This document shows, piece after piece, positions 8,241 through 18,413 of a stretch of 51,470 bases of DNA. The stretch lies in NCBI GenBank assembly GCA_905339295.1, contig CAJPFI010000015.1, positions 1-51,470 on the forward strand, in the 5' to 3' direction. A program made the translations under genes and the position numbers. The notes beneath the pieces were generated by a model. That model saw nothing but the letters and a program-made list of their open reading frames with translations. It did not search any database and was not told the DNA's origin. Numbering within the stretch: the stretch's first letter is position 1; every line of letters begins with the position of its first letter. This DNA comes from Burkholderiales bacterium. GTDB lineage: Bacteria > Pseudomonadota > Gammaproteobacteria > Burkholderiales > Casimicrobiaceae.

Positions 8241-9159
8241 CGGCGCAGGCGTCGCGAGGCGCCGGCAGCATGCGCACCCGCGGCAGCCGCGACGGCGACC
8301 AGGCGCGCACGGCGTGCGTCCAGAACGCCGCGACCGTGGACGGCATGCACGGAGGCTGCTCGAGGAAGCGCCACGCCGCGACGAGCGACGGCAGCGGCTC
8401 GTTGGGCAGCGCGCGCGCGCCGGTCTGCTTGGACAGCTTCTCGCCCGACGCGGCGATCGCGATCGGGACGTGCAGGTACGACGGCGTGGCGAGCCGGAGC
8501 GCGCGCTGCAGGTGGATCTGGCGCGGCGTCGACGCGAGCAGGTCGGCGCCGCGCACGACGTGCGTGATGCCCTGCAGCGCGTCGTCGACGACGACCGCGA
8601 GCTGGTAGGCCGCGAGTCCGTCCGCGCGATGCACGACGAAGTCACCGACCTCGCGCGCGAGATCCTGTTGCTGCGCGCCCTGCAGGCGGTCGACGAATCC
8701 CACCGACGCGTCGCCCACGCGCATGCGGATCGACCGCTGCGCGCGCGGCGCACGGTCCGCCGGGATGCCGTCGCGACAGGTGCCCGGGTAGATTCGCTCG
8801 CCGGTGGACGAGAGCGGCGCGTCCTCGAGCTCGCGCCGCGTGCACGCGCACGGGTAGACGAGGCCGCGTTGCCCGAGCGCCGCGAGCGCGGCGCCGTAAT
8901 GCGCCTCGCGCTCCGACTGGCGAACGACCGGGCCGTCGATCGCGAAGCCGTAGCGCCCGAGCGTCGCGAGGATGCCGCGCTCGGCGCCCGGTGCCGCGCG
9001 CGGCTCGTCCACGTCCTCGATGCGCACGAGCCAGCGTCCGCCGGCGGCGAGCGCGTCGCAACGGCTCGCGAGCGCCGAAACGAGCGAACCGAAGTGCAGC
9101 GGGCCGGTGGGAGACGGCGCGAAGCGCCCCACGACGGGCGCGCGCGCTTTCTCGCTCAC
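8236..9159 (-). CDS. gluQ: Glutamyl-Q tRNA(Asp) synthetase
   Basis: This 307-aa class I synthetase-like enzyme lacks the anticodon-binding domain. It should attach glutamate to queuosine at the wobble position of tRNA(Asp). The HIGH-like motif APSPTGPLHFG is at residues 14-24, zinc-site cysteines are at 104 and 106 (CAC) and near 128, and a KLSKQ motif stands for KMSKS. The GTG start at 9159 overlaps the upstream transglycosylase stop (GTGA), giving the expected N-terminus just before VGRFAPSP. It is probably the last gene of a proS-transglycosylase-gluQ unit. Confidence 0.9.
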   Translation of the reverse strand: MSEKARAPVVGRFAPSPTGPLHFGSLVSALASRCDALAAGGRWLVRIEDVDEPRAAPGAERGILATLGRYGFAIDGPVVRQSEREAHYGAALAALGQRGLVYPCACTRRELEDAPLSSTGERIYPGTCRDGIPADRAPRAQRSIRMRVGDASVGFVDRLQGAQQQDLAREVGDFVVHRADGLAAYQLAVVVDDALQGITHVVRGADLLASTPRQIHLQRALRLATPSYLHVPIAIAASGEKLSKQTGARALPNEPLPSLVAAWRFLEQPPCMPSTVAAFWTHAVRAWSPSRLPRVRMLPAPRDACAV

Positions 9160-9812
9160 CGCGGGGCGGGCAGCGCGGCGGTCGCGCCGAGCGTGACGGG
9201 CGAGGATGCCGAGGCGTAGCGCTGCATCGCCGCGATGACCGCCGCCGGGTACTCGGCGCGGCCGAGGCTGCCGTTGTAGCGGCCCAGCGCGCGGTAGAGG
9301 TCGCCGCGTTCGCGGTCGATGTAGTGGCGCAGGATCACGCAGCCGTAGCGCAGGTTGGTGCGCAGGTGGAACAGGTTGTGGCCGGTGCCGCCGATGAGCC
9401 GCGTCCAGAACGGCATCACCTGCATGTAGCCGCGCGCGTCCGCGACCGACACCGCGTACTTCTTGAAGCCGCTCTCGTGATGGATGACGCCGAGCACGAG
9501 CTGCGGATCGAGTCCCGCTCGCACCGCCTCGTAGTGCACCGAGCGCAGGAGGTCGCGCCGCTCGGCCTCGTCGGGCATGCGCGCGGCGAGCCTGGCCGAC
9601 ATCGCCTGGATCCACGCGCGCGCGTCGGGGCGCGACTCCCAGTCCGGCGGAACCGGGCGGTCGGAGATCGCGCGCGAGAGCACCGTCGCCACCGACGGGG
9701 CGAGCGCCTCCTCGGCCTGCGCGCCCGCGTGGGCCGGCTGCGCGACGAGCGCCGCCGCGATCAGCGCGATCGCCGCGAGCCGGCGGACGTGGCGGTGCGA
9801 TTCAATGTCCAA
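9156..9812 (-). CDS. Lytic transglycosylase, SLT domain, exported
   Basis: This protein of about 218 aa carries a signal peptide (basic RHVRR, then [15 protein letters not shown]) and a C-terminal SLT domain. The catalytic glutamate is in GVIHHESGF, followed by [11 protein letters not shown] and RYNGSLG, the standard family-1 signatures. It should cleave peptidoglycan glycan strands in the periplasm. The likely start is TTG at 9812, after AGAGG and overlapping the proS stop (9802-9804); no ATG or GTG gives a sensible signal peptide. The start is therefore less sure than the function. Confidence 0.85.
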   Translation of the reverse strand: MDIESHRHVRRLAAIALIAAALVAQPAHAGAQAEEALAPSVATVLSRAISDRPVPPDWESRPDARAWIQAMSARLAARMPDEAERRDLLRSVHYEAVRAGLDPQLVLGVIHHESGFKKYAVSVADARGYMQVMPFWTRLIGGTGHNLFHLRTNLRYGCVILRHYIDRERGDLYRALGRYNGSLGRAEYPAAVIAAMQRYASASSPVTLGATAALPAPR

Positions 9813-11529
9813 GCCTCTCCCTGACGAAACGGTCGATGTCGGCCACCGGGACGGGCGTCGCCGCGGCGTCGCGGCGGCCCTGGTACTCGACCTTGCCATC
9901 CTTGAGGCCGCGGTCGCCGACGGTGACCCGGTGGGGGATGCCGATGAGCTCGAGATCAGCAAACATCACGCCAGGCCGCTCGCCCCGGTCGTCCAGCAGG
10001 ACCTCGATCCCCGCCGCCGTCCATTGGTCATGAAGCCGGTCGGCAAGTTCCCGGACGGCGGGGCTCCGGTCGTAGCCGATCGGGGCCAGCGCGACGGCGA
10101 ACGGGGCCATCGTGCCCGGCCAGGCGATGCCCCGCTCGTCGTGGTTCTGCTCGATCGCGGCCGCGACCACCCGCGTCACGCCGATCCCGTAGCAGCCCAT
10201 CTCGATCAGGTGCGACTGCCCCTGCGCGTCGAGGTAGCTCGCCCCCATGTCCCGCGAGTAGCGGGTGCCGAGCGCGAACACGTGCCCGACCTCGATGCCG
10301 CGCACGATTTCGAGCGTGCCCTTGCCGTCGGGCGACGGGTCGCCCGCGACGACGTTGCGCAGGTCGGCGACCGCGTCGGGCTCGCGGCAGTCGCGCCCGA
10401 AGTTGACGCCCGCCAGGTGGAAGCCCGGCTCGTTGGCGCCGCACACGAAGTCGCCCATCGCGGCGACGGTGCGATCGACGACGATCGCGACGTCCTTCGG
10501 GAGGCCGACCGGCCCCAGAAATCCGGGCGGGCAGCCGGTCGCCGCGCGGATCTCGGCCTCGGTCGCCCAGCGGAACCCCTCGAGGCCCGCGAGCTTGCCG
10601 GCCTTCACTTCGTTGAGCGTGTGGTCGCCGCGCACGAGCAGCATGACGACGCGCGCCGGCTGCCCCTCGGTGTCGACCGCGAGCATGATGCACTTGACGC
10701 TGCGCGCGAGCGGGACGCCGAGGAGCGCGGTCACGTCCTCGCAGGTGGTCTGCGTCGGCGTCGGCACCCTGCGCAACGCTTCCGCGGGCGCGGGGCGCGG
10801 CTCGCCGGGCGCGAGCGCCTCGGCCTGCTCGACGTTCGCCGCGTAGTCCGACTGCGGGCACCACGCGATCGCGTCCTCGCCGGACTCGGCGAGCACCTGG
10901 AACTCGTGCGAGGCGAAGCCGCCGATCGCGCCGGTGTCGGCCTCGACCGCGCGGAACCTGAGTCCCAGCCGCGTGAAGATGCGCGCGTAGGCGTCGTACA
11001 TCGCGCGATACGAGACCATCAGCGCGTCGCGGTCGACGTCGAACGAGTACGCGTCCTTCATCAGGAACTCGCGCCCGCGCATCACGCCGAAGCGCGGGCG
11101 GATCTCGTCTCGGAACTTCACCTGGATCTGGTAGAGGTTGACCGGCAGCTGGCGGTAGCTGCGCACGTCCTTGCGGATGATGTCGGTGACCGGCTCCTCG
11201 TGCGTCGGCCCGAACAGGAAGTCACGCTCGTGGCGGTCGCGGATCCTGAGCAGCTGCGGGCCGAACTTGTCCCAGCGGCCGGTCTCCTGCCACAACTCGG
11301 CGGGAATCACGTGCGGGAGGTAGCACTCGAGCGCCCCCGCGCGGTTCATCTCCTCGCGCACGACCTGCTCGGTCTTGCGCAGCGTGATGAGCCCGAGCGG
11401 CAGCCACGAGTAGATCCCCGAGCTGACCTTCTTGATCATGCCGGAGCGAAGCATGAGCTTCTGGCTCGCGACGTCGGCCTCGGCCGGGGCTTCCTTCAGG
11501 GTGACGAGATAGAACGTCGAGGCGCGCAT
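9802..11529 (-). CDS. proS: Prolyl-tRNA synthetase, bacterial type
   Basis: This 575-aa class II synthetase is full length and has the bacterial insertion (editing, YbaK-like) domain between motifs 2 and 3, at about residues 225-400. It begins [15 protein letters not shown], and recognisable segments include [27 protein letters not shown]-type motif 2 and a C-terminal anticodon-binding domain ([20 protein letters not shown] region). It charges tRNA(Pro) and edits Ala-tRNA(Pro). It heads a tight minus-strand run with the transglycosylase and gluQ. The 175 nt upstream are very G-rich and show no clear promoter. Confidence 0.96.
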   Translation of the reverse strand: MRASTFYLVTLKEAPAEADVASQKLMLRSGMIKKVSSGIYSWLPLGLITLRKTEQVVREEMNRAGALECYLPHVIPAELWQETGRWDKFGPQLLRIRDRHERDFLFGPTHEEPVTDIIRKDVRSYRQLPVNLYQIQVKFRDEIRPRFGVMRGREFLMKDAYSFDVDRDALMVSYRAMYDAYARIFTRLGLRFRAVEADTGAIGGFASHEFQVLAESGEDAIAWCPQSDYAANVEQAEALAPGEPRPAPAEALRRVPTPTQTTCEDVTALLGVPLARSVKCIMLAVDTEGQPARVVMLLVRGDHTLNEVKAGKLAGLEGFRWATEAEIRAATGCPPGFLGPVGLPKDVAIVVDRTVAAMGDFVCGANEPGFHLAGVNFGRDCREPDAVADLRNVVAGDPSPDGKGTLEIVRGIEVGHVFALGTRYSRDMGASYLDAQGQSHLIEMGCYGIGVTRVVAAAIEQNHDERGIAWPGTMAPFAVALAPIGYDRSPAVRELADRLHDQWTAAGIEVLLDDRGERPGVMFADLELIGIPHRVTVGDRGLKDGKVEYQGRRDAAATPVPVADIDRFVRERLGH

Positions 11530-11704
11530 CGTCGGGCTTTGCCATGCAAAGCCTTGATTTTAGCGCATTTTAGCCCGGCTGCCCGAATCGGGGCGGGGCG
11601 CGGCGGAGGGCGGGGGAGGGGCCGGCCGTGCGTGCAACGGCGGCGGCGCGCGATGCGCTGCGGGGGCGCGGCCCCCTCGCGCCGCGTTCCCCGCCCCGGC
11701 GCCG

Positions 11705-12148
11705 CTAGCGGATCACGATCACCGGCACCGTCCCGTGCGTCAGCACCTTCTGCGTCTCGGAGCCGAGCAGCAGCGCCGACACGCCACGGCGGCCGTGCGA
11801 GGCCATCACGATCACGTCGCACTTCTCTTTCTTCGCCGCGGCGAGGATCGCTTCCCACGGCGCCGGCGCGATCATGTGCACGGTCGCGCACTCGACGCCG
11901 GCGGCCTTCGCCTTCGCGGCGGCGGCGTCGAGGATCTTCTTCGCTTCCTTGGCCATCATCGCCGAGTATTCCTTCTTCGAGACCGGCTCGTAGACCACGC
12001 CGTCCGCGTACATCGGCAACGGGTAGTCCGGGGCGGCGTAGAACGCGGTGAGCCTGGCTCCGAGCGATTTCGCGAGGCCGATCGCGTGCGTCATGGCCTT
12101 CGTCGAAAGCTTCGAGCCGTCGGTCGCGACGAGGAGATGCTTGTACAT
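11705..12148 (-). CDS. uspA: Universal stress protein
   Basis: This 147-aa single-domain protein of the UspA fold has the N-terminal LLVATDGS motif and the C-terminal ATP-binding signature G-x2-G-x9-G-S (MASHGRRGVSALLLGS). ATG at 12148 is chosen over 12160 because GGAG lies 6-10 nt upstream and MYKHLLVATDG is the usual family start. A FNR-type box at 12209-12222 sits about 41.5 nt before the predicted transcription start, so induction under low oxygen is likely, as for other betaproteobacterial and pseudomonad Usp proteins. Confidence 0.92.
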   Translation of the reverse strand: MYKHLLVATDGSKLSTKAMTHAIGLAKSLGARLTAFYAAPDYPLPMYADGVVYEPVSKKEYSAMMAKEAKKILDAAAAKAKAAGVECATVHMIAPAPWEAILAAAKKEKCDVIVMASHGRRGVSALLLGSETQKVLTHGTVPVIVIR

Positions 12149-12179
12149 GGAGGGCTCCATCAGCGTGGACGATGCGTCA

Positions 12180-12222
12180 AGCGTACGAGGCTACCACGCC
12201 TTCCCGGATTGACACAGGTCAA
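12180..12222 (-). promoter_or_regulatory. FNR-type box and -10 for uspA, shared with ccoI
   Basis: TTGAC-ACAG-GTCAA at 12209-12222 fits the FNR/ANR consensus TTGAY-N4-RTCAA. On the minus strand a -10-like TACGCT lies at 12180-12185, putting the transcription start near 12174 and the box centre at about -41.5, the class II activator position. On the plus strand the box is 75 nt before the ccoI start, without an evident -10 at the same spacing, so control of ccoI is less certain. Confidence 0.75.
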
Positions 12223-12296
12223 CGGCGCGCCTCGCGCAGTCAGGTGCGCGGCGCGTCGTCCTTGCCCGCGCGGGGCGCCGGGCCGAGAATCGAGGC

Positions 12297-14843
12297 ATGC
12301 CGACGGGGATTGCGGAACCGACGCGTGCCGGAACCGCCGGCGCGGTGCCCTCGCGCGCCCCGGGATCCGGGACCCCCTGCTGGCACTGCGGCGACGTCGT
12401 TCCTGCTCGGGCGCACTGGCATGCCGAAGTGGCGGGTGCCGATCGCGCGTTCTGTTGCGCCGGGTGCCTCGCGGTCGCGCGGACGATCGCGGGCGCCGGA
12501 CTCGACCGCTACTACGTCTCGCGCACCGGCCCGCTGCCGCCCGCGCCCGATGCCGCCGATGCGCCCGTCGCATGGAACGCGGCGGCGGACGCCGCCGGGC
12601 TCGTCCGCACGCTCGATGGCGGGCGCCGCGAGGCGTCGCTGCTCCTCGACGGGCTCACGTGCGGCGCGTGCGTCTGGCTCGTCGAGTCGTGGCTGGCGCG
12701 CGAGCCGGGCGTCGTGGAGGCCGGCGTCAACTTCGCGACGCGGCGCGCGCGCGTCGTCTGGCGCGAGGGCGAGACCACGCTCGATCGGCTGATCGCCGCG
12801 ATCGCGTCGATCGGCTACCGCGCGCACCCGTACGATCCGGCGCGCCGCGAGGCGCTCGCGCGCACCGAGCGCCGCACGCTGCTCGTGCGCACCGGGATCG
12901 CGCTGCTCGCGATGATGCAGGTGATGATGTTCTCGGTGCCCGGCTACCTGTCCGGCGACGGCATCGCGCCCGAGCACCAGCGGCTGCTCGACTGGGCGAG
13001 CCTGGTGATGACGATCCCGGTGGTCGCGTGGTCGGCGCGGCCGTTCTTCGCGGGCGCGTGGCGCGACCTCGCGCGGCGCCGGCTCGGCATGGACGTTCCG
13101 GTGGCGCTCGGGCTCGGCGCGGCGTTCGCCGCGAGCGCCTGGTCGACGCTGGGCGCGGGCGGTCCCGTCTACTACGACTCGGTCACGATGTTCGTCGCGC
13201 TGCTGCTCTGCGCGCGCTACGTCGAGCTCGCCATGCGCCAGCGCGCCGGCGAGGCGATCGAGCGCGCCGCGCGGGCGCTGCCCGCCGCCGCGGAGCGCTA
13301 CCTCGCGTGGCCCGACGCGCGCGTCGCGACGGTCGACGCCGCCGCGCTCTCGGCGGGCGACGTCGTGCTCGTGCGCGCCGGCGCGACGATCCCCGCGGAC
13401 GGCACGATCGTCGACGGCAGCGCGCTCGTCGAGGAGGCGATGCTGACCGGCGAGAGCTGGCCGCACGCGCGTGCGGCGGGCGATCGCGTGCTGGCCGGCG
13501 CAGTCACGCGCGACCGCCCGCTCGTCGTCCGCGTCACGGCCGCCGGCGATGCCACCGAGCTCGCGGCCGTGCTGCGCATGGTCGATCGCGCGGCGACCGC
13601 GCGGCCCCGCGTCGCGAGGCTCGCCGACCGTGCCGCGGCGGTCTTCGTGTCGGCGCTGCTCGCGCTCGCGGCGGCCACGGCGCTCGCGTGGCTCGCGATC
13701 GACGCGTCGCGCGTGCTGCCGGTGACGTTCGCGCTGCTCGTCGTCTCGTGCCCGTGCGCGCTGTCGCTCGCGACGCCGTCCGCGCTCGCGATCGCGGCGG
13801 GCGCCATCGGCCGCCGCGGCGTCGTGTTCTCGCGCCCCGACGCGCTCGAGGCGCTCGCCCGCGTCACGCACGTCGTGTTCGACAAGACCGGCACGCTCAC
13901 CGAGGGCCGAGTTCGGCTCGTGTCGATGCGCGCATTCGGCAGCGTGCGCCGGGACGACGCGCTCGCGATCGCGGCGGCGCTGGAGGCACGCTCCGAGCAT
14001 CCGGTCGCGCGCGCGATCGTCGCGGCGCACGCCGGGAACGCGCCGGGCGCCGCCGACCTGTCGCCGACGCCCGGCGCGGGCGTCGCGGGGACCGTGGCGG
14101 GCCGGCACTTCCGCCTCGGGCGCATCGACTACGTCGCCGAAATCGCGGGACGGCCGCCCGCCGGGCTCGACGAGTTCGTGCGCGAGTCGGGAAGGCAGGC
14201 GGGCGTCGTGGCGCTCGGCGACGAGCGCGGTTTCGTCGCGGCGTTCGCGCTCGGCGACGACCTGCGGGCGGGGGCGCGCGAGGCCGTCGCGCGCCTGCAC
14301 GCGCTGGGCGTGTCGACGTCGGTGCTGTCGGGTGACCGCGAGGCGGCCGCGGCCGCGGCCGCCGACGCCGCCGGCATCCCGGATGCGCGCGGCAACCTGT
14401 CGCCCGAGGCGAAGCGCGCCACGATCGCGGCGTTGCAGCGCGGCGGAGCGGTCGTCGCGATGGTCGGCGACGGGATCAACGACGCACCCTCGCTCGCTCA
14501 GGCGCAGGTGTCGGTCTCGCTCGCGGGCGCCACGCCGATCGCGCAGTGGTCCTCCGACGTCGTCGTGCTCGCCGGCGGGCTCGAGCGGATCGCCGACGCG
14601 CTGATGCATTCGCGCCGCACGATGTCGGTCGTGCGCCAGAACCTCGGCTGGGCGACGGTCTACAATGCGATCGCGATTCCGGCCGCGGCAACGGGCTGGG
14701 TGACGCCGCTCGTCGCCGCCGTCGGCATGTCGGTCTCGTCGCTCGTCGTCGTGGCCAACGCCGCGAGGCTCGCCCGCACGGCGGGACGCGCGCCGGCAGG
14801 CGTCGCGCCGGCATCGCGCCCGCTTGCCCGGGCGACGCGCTGA
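12297..14843 (+). CDS. ccoI: Copper-exporting P1B-type ATPase for cbb3 oxidase maturation
   Basis: This 848-aa protein matches the CcoI/FixI (CopA2) family, which pumps copper across the inner membrane for cbb3 oxidase assembly. A Cys-rich N-terminal segment (C28WHC31 and CCAGC at 53-57) precedes a heavy-metal domain with GLTCGAC (119-125). The membrane metal site SCPCALS is at about 484-490, the phosphorylated Asp529 in DKTGTLTEG, the TGE loop in [12 protein letters not shown] further on, and GDGINDAPS at about 724. Eight transmembrane helices are expected. It is followed at 2 nt by ccoS, and the oxidase genes come next. Confidence 0.95.
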   Translation: MPTGIAEPTRAGTAGAVPSRAPGSGTPCWHCGDVVPARAHWHAEVAGADRAFCCAGCLAVARTIAGAGLDRYYVSRTGPLPPAPDAADAPVAWNAAADAAGLVRTLDGGRREASLLLDGLTCGACVWLVESWLAREPGVVEAGVNFATRRARVVWREGETTLDRLIAAIASIGYRAHPYDPARREALARTERRTLLVRTGIALLAMMQVMMFSVPGYLSGDGIAPEHQRLLDWASLVMTIPVVAWSARPFFAGAWRDLARRRLGMDVPVALGLGAAFAASAWSTLGAGGPVYYDSVTMFVALLLCARYVELAMRQRAGEAIERAARALPAAAERYLAWPDARVATVDAAALSAGDVVLVRAGATIPADGTIVDGSALVEEAMLTGESWPHARAAGDRVLAGAVTRDRPLVVRVTAAGDATELAAVLRMVDRAATARPRVARLADRAAAVFVSALLALAAATALAWLAIDASRVLPVTFALLVVSCPCALSLATPSALAIAAGAIGRRGVVFSRPDALEALARVTHVVFDKTGTLTEGRVRLVSMRAFGSVRRDDALAIAAALEARSEHPVARAIVAAHAGNAPGAADLSPTPGAGVAGTVAGRHFRLGRIDYVAEIAGRPPAGLDEFVRESGRQAGVVALGDERGFVAAFALGDDLRAGAREAVARLHALGVSTSVLSGDREAAAAAAADAAGIPDARGNLSPEAKRATIAALQRGGAVVAMVGDGINDAPSLAQAQVSVSLAGATPIAQWSSDVVVLAGGLERIADALMHSRRTMSVVRQNLGWATVYNAIAIPAAATGWVTPLVAAVGMSVSSLVVVANAARLARTAGRAPAGVAPASRPLARATR

Positions 14844-14845
14844 CG

Positions 14846-15067
14846 ATGGACATCCTGCTGCTGCTGATCCCCGTTTCGCTGGTGCTCGTCGCGCTGATCG
14901 GCGGGGCGTTCGCCTGGAGCGTGAAGAGCGGGCAGTACGACGATCTCGAGGGGCCGGCGCACCGCATCCTCGCCGACGACGACGGCGCGCGGCCGCCTCC
15001 ACCAAGCACGAACGGCGCGTCCACGTCCTTGACCGGCGTCAAGCCCGGCGACCGGACGAATGCGTAG
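14846..15067 (+). CDS. ccoS: cbb3 oxidase maturation protein CcoS
   Basis: This 73-aa protein has an N-terminal transmembrane helix ([20 protein letters not shown]) and the family signature [17 protein letters not shown] directly after it. CcoS is required for insertion of heme and copper cofactors into CcoN. The ATG is 2 nt after the ccoI stop, indicating co-transcription. The last third (after about residue 45) is a variable Pro/Ser/Thr-rich tail. The DNA encoding that tail contains a FNR-type box serving the next gene, ccoN. Confidence 0.92.
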   Translation: MDILLLLIPVSLVLVALIGGAFAWSVKSGQYDDLEGPAHRILADDDGARPPPPSTNGASTSLTGVKPGDRTNA

Positions 15068-15070
15068 AAT
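15029..15070 (+). promoter_or_regulatory. Class II FNR promoter of ccoNOQP, inside ccoS
   Basis: TTGAC-CGGC-GTCAA at 15029-15042 matches the FNR consensus. A -10 hexamer TAGAAT lies at 15065-15070, overlapping the ccoS stop. With the start expected near 15077, the box centre is at about -41.5, the standard FNR-activated spacing. It lies within the coding sequence of ccoS, giving the oxidase operon its own oxygen-responsive promoter. Confidence 0.8.
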
Positions 15071-15147
15071 GCTGCGACGCACAATCGGCCGGCGCCGTGT
15101 CATCGCGCCCGGTCGTCGACGGGGATGAACGACGGGGGGCTGCGACG

Positions 15148-16575
15148 ATGGCGAGTGAAGCGACGTTCAACTACAAGGTGGTGCGCCAGTTCGCCATCAT
15201 GACGGTCGTCTGGGGCATCGTCGGGATGCTCGTCGGCGTCATCATCGCGGCGCAGCTCATCTGGCCCGACATGACCGCCGGCATCCCGTGGCTGTCGTAC
15301 GGGCGACTGCGGCCGTTGCACACCAACGCGGTGATCTTCGCGTTCGGCGGCTCGGCGCTGTTCGCGTCGTCGTACTACTGCGTGCAGCGCACCTGCCAGG
15401 TGCGCCTGTTCTCCGACGGGCTCGCGGCGTTCACGTTCTGGGGATGGATGGCCGTCATCGTGCTCGCGGCGATCACGCTGCCGCTCGGCATGACGTCGTC
15501 GAAGGAATACGCCGAGCTGGAATGGCCGATCGACCTCCTGATCACGGCCGTGTGGGTGTCGTACGCGGTGGTTTTCTTCGGCACGATCGCGAAGCGCAGG
15601 ACCCCGCACATCTACGTCGCCAACTGGTTCTTCGGGGGATTCATCCTCACGATCGCGCTGCTGCACCTGATCAACAGCGCCGAGATGCCGGTCACGCTGA
15701 CCAAGTCGTACTCGGCCTATGCCGGCGTGCAGGACGCGATGGTGCAATGGTGGTACGGCCACAACGCGGTCGGCTTCTTCCTGACCGCGGGCTTCCTCGG
15801 GATGATGTATTACTTCGTGCCCAAGCAGGCCGGCCGGCCGATCTACAGCTACCGGCTGTCGGTCGTGCACTTCTGGGCGCTGATCTTCACCTACATGTGG
15901 GCGGGACCGCACCACCTGCACTACACGGCGCTGCCCGACTGGACCCAGTCGCTCGGGATGGTCTTCTCGCTGATCCTGCTCGCGCCGTCGTGGGGCGGGA
16001 TGATCAACGGCATCATGACGCTGTCGGGGGCCTGGCACAAGCTGCGCGACGACCCGATCCTCAAGTTCCTGATCGTGTCGCTGTCGTTCTACGGCATGAG
16101 CACGTTCGAGGGCCCGATGATGTCGATCAAGACCGTCAACGCGCTCTCGCACTACACCGACTGGACCATCGGCCACGTGCATTCCGGCGCGCTCGGCTGG
16201 GTCGCGTTCATCTCGATCGGCGCGGTCTACTACATGATCCCGCGCATGTTCGGGAAGACCGAGATGTGGTCGACGCGGCTCATCACCGTGCACTTCTGGG
16301 TCGCGACGATCGGCGTCGTGCTCTACATCGCGGCGATGTGGATCGCCGGCGTGATGCAGGGGCTGATGTGGCGCGCGACCAATCCCGACGGGACGCTGAC
16401 CTACGCATTCGTCGAGAGCGTCAAGGCGACCTACCCGTTCTACGTGATCCGCCTCGTGGGAGGCGTGATGTTCCTGTCCGGCATGCTGGTGATGGCCTGG
16501 AACACCTGGCGCACGGCGTCGGGCGCCATCGCCTACGAGGCGCCGATCCCGGCCGGCGCGCCGGCGCACGCCTGA
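15148..16575 (+). CDS. ccoN: cbb3-type cytochrome c oxidase subunit I
   Basis: This 475-aa catalytic subunit of the high-affinity cbb3 oxidase reduces O2 at a heme b3-CuB centre and pumps protons. About 12 transmembrane helices are visible. Conserved segments include [14 protein letters not shown] (a low-spin heme ligand), [21 protein letters not shown] with the CuB-region histidine, the [15 protein letters not shown] pair of CuB histidines, and [15 protein letters not shown] with further heme ligands. Length matches the family. The ATG at 15148 is followed by the typical FNYKVVRQF. It is first gene of the ccoNOQP operon. Confidence 0.97.
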   Translation: MASEATFNYKVVRQFAIMTVVWGIVGMLVGVIIAAQLIWPDMTAGIPWLSYGRLRPLHTNAVIFAFGGSALFASSYYCVQRTCQVRLFSDGLAAFTFWGWMAVIVLAAITLPLGMTSSKEYAELEWPIDLLITAVWVSYAVVFFGTIAKRRTPHIYVANWFFGGFILTIALLHLINSAEMPVTLTKSYSAYAGVQDAMVQWWYGHNAVGFFLTAGFLGMMYYFVPKQAGRPIYSYRLSVVHFWALIFTYMWAGPHHLHYTALPDWTQSLGMVFSLILLAPSWGGMINGIMTLSGAWHKLRDDPILKFLIVSLSFYGMSTFEGPMMSIKTVNALSHYTDWTIGHVHSGALGWVAFISIGAVYYMIPRMFGKTEMWSTRLITVHFWVATIGVVLYIAAMWIAGVMQGLMWRATNPDGTLTYAFVESVKATYPFYVIRLVGGVMFLSGMLVMAWNTWRTASGAIAYEAPIPAGAPAHA

Positions 16576-16591
16576 GAGCGAGGAGACGACC

Positions 16592-17206
16592 ATGGCCTTC
16601 ACCCACGAAACCATCGAGAAGAACCTGTTCTGGATGATCGTGCTCGTCGTGCTAGCGGTGAGCGTCGGCGGCCTCGCGCAGATCGTGCCGCTGTTCTTCC
16701 AGAAGTCGACCACCGAGCCCGTCGCCGGCCTCAAGCCGTACACGGCGCTGCAGCTCACCGGGCGCGACGTCTACATCCGCGAGGGCTGCAACAACTGCCA
16801 CTCGCAGATGGTGCGGCCGTTCCGCGCCGAGACCGAGCGCTACGGGCCCTACTCGGTCGCCGGCGAGTTCGTCTACGACCACCCGTTCCTGTGGGGCAGC
16901 AAGCGCACCGGGCCGGACCTGAACCGCGTCGGCGGGCGCTACTCCGACGAGTGGCACCGCGTGCACCTGCAGAACCCGCGCAGCGTCGTGCCGGAATCCA
17001 ACATGCCGGCCTACCCGTGGCTCGCGACGTCGCCCGCCAACGCGGCGGACATCGCGGCCAAGATGCGCGCGCTGCGCCGGCTCGGCGTGCCCTACACGGA
17101 CGACGACATCGCGAAGGGCCCGTCCGAGCTCGCCGGCAAGTCCGAGGAGGACGCGGTCGTCGCGTACCTGCAGAACCTCGGTCTCACGATGAAGAACGCG
17201 AGGTAG
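16592..17206 (+). CDS. ccoO: cbb3-type cytochrome c oxidase subunit II (mono-heme)
   Basis: This 204-aa subunit has one N-terminal transmembrane anchor (about 11-36) and a periplasmic domain with a single c-type heme motif CNNCH at residues 66-70. A candidate sixth ligand methionine is in [11 protein letters not shown]. It passes electrons from CcoP to CcoN. The ATG is 16 nt after the ccoN stop. Confidence 0.97.
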   Translation: MAFTHETIEKNLFWMIVLVVLAVSVGGLAQIVPLFFQKSTTEPVAGLKPYTALQLTGRDVYIREGCNNCHSQMVRPFRAETERYGPYSVAGEFVYDHPFLWGSKRTGPDLNRVGGRYSDEWHRVHLQNPRSVVPESNMPAYPWLATSPANAADIAAKMRALRRLGVPYTDDDIAKGPSELAGKSEEDAVVAYLQNLGLTMKNAR

Positions 17207-17211
17207 CCTCG

Positions 17212-17406
17212 ATGGACATCATCTCGGTTCTCGGCAGCGCGACGACGGTCGTCGCGTTCGTCGCGTTCGTCGGCATCGTCGCCTGGGCGTACAGCGGCCG
17301 GCGCAAGCGGGCGTTCGACGAGGCGGCCAACGCGCCTTTCGCGCTGCCGGACGACGGCGGCAAGGTTCCCGCGCCGCGGGCGCGATCGACGGAGCGGCAG
17401 CCATGA
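17212..17406 (+). CDS. ccoQ: cbb3-type cytochrome oxidase subunit CcoQ
   Basis: This 64-aa subunit has one transmembrane helix (about 10-28) followed by the characteristic YSGRRKRAFDEAAN segment and a variable tail. CcoQ stabilises the assembled oxidase. The ATG is 5 nt after the ccoO stop, and its own stop overlaps the ccoP start (ATGA). Confidence 0.93.
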   Translation: MDIISVLGSATTVVAFVAFVGIVAWAYSGRRKRAFDEAANAPFALPDDGGKVPAPRARSTERQP

Positions 17407-18344
17407 GCGACTTCACCTCCGGTTTCTGGAGCATCTACGTCATCGCGCTCACGCTGGGCGGGATCGCGTTCTGCGCGTGGCTGCTGCTCACGACAGGCAA
17501 GGGCGTCGCGCCCCCGACGGAGGGCGGCAAGGTGGGCACCACCGGTCACGTCTGGGACGAGGACCTCGCCGAATACAACAACCCGCTGCCGAAATGGTGG
17601 AGCAACCTGTTCTGGATCACGATCGTGTTCTCGATCGTCTACCTGGTCCTTTACCCGGGACTCGGGTCGATCAAGGGCGTCCTCGGCTGGACGTCGACCG
17701 GCCAGTACGAGAAGGAGCGCGGCGACGTCGACGCCCGCGTCAAGCCTCTCTACGACAAGTTCGCATCGATGGACCTCGCGGCGGTCGCGGCGGATCCCGA
17801 GGCGCGCGCGATGGGCGAGCGCCTGTTCCTCAACAACTGCGCGCAGTGCCACGGTTCGGACGCCGGCGGCGCGCGCGGGTTTCCGAACCTGCGCGACGGC
17901 GACTGGCTGTACGGCGGCGAGCCCGCGAAGATCGTCGAGACGATCACCGGCGGGCGGCTCGGCGTGATGCCGGCGCTCTCGGCGGTGCTGGGCGAGCAGG
18001 GCACGAAGGACGTCGCCGCGTACGTGCGCTCCCTCTCGGGACTTCCGCACGATTCGCTGCGCGCGCAGCTCGGCAGGCCGCTGTTCGAGCAGAACTGCTC
18101 CGCGTGCCACGGCGCCGACGGCAAGGGTAACCAGCTGATCGGAGCGCCCAACCTGACCGACGCGATCTGGCTGTACGGCAGTTCGGAGGCCTCGATCATC
18201 GAGGGCGTCGTCAAGGGTCGCAACATCGCCGTGTCCGAGGGGACGCTCGCGATGCCGTCGTTCAAGGACACGCTCGGACCTTCGCGCATCCACGTCGTCG
18301 CCGCGTACGTCTGGGGGCTGTCCAACCGGCCCGCCCCGAGGTAG
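17403..18344 (+). CDS. ccoP: cbb3-type cytochrome c oxidase subunit III (di-heme)
   Basis: This 313-aa subunit has two N-terminal transmembrane segments (about 8-30 and 67-86) with the conserved HVWDEDLAEYNNPLPKWW between them. Two periplasmic cytochrome c domains follow, with CAQCH at 146-150 and CSACH at 232-236. It accepts electrons from soluble cytochromes. Its ATG overlaps the ccoQ stop by 4 nt. Confidence 0.97.
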   Translation: MSDFTSGFWSIYVIALTLGGIAFCAWLLLTTGKGVAPPTEGGKVGTTGHVWDEDLAEYNNPLPKWWSNLFWITIVFSIVYLVLYPGLGSIKGVLGWTSTGQYEKERGDVDARVKPLYDKFASMDLAAVAADPEARAMGERLFLNNCAQCHGSDAGGARGFPNLRDGDWLYGGEPAKIVETITGGRLGVMPALSAVLGEQGTKDVAAYVRSLSGLPHDSLRAQLGRPLFEQNCSACHGADGKGNQLIGAPNLTDAIWLYGSSEASIIEGVVKGRNIAVSEGTLAMPSFKDTLGPSRIHVVAAYVWGLSNRPAPR

Positions 18345-18413
18345 CGCGGAACCGAATTCGCGCCGGACGGCGCGCGCGCAGGGGACCGCGCGCGCCGCCC
18401 CGCTACCGACACG

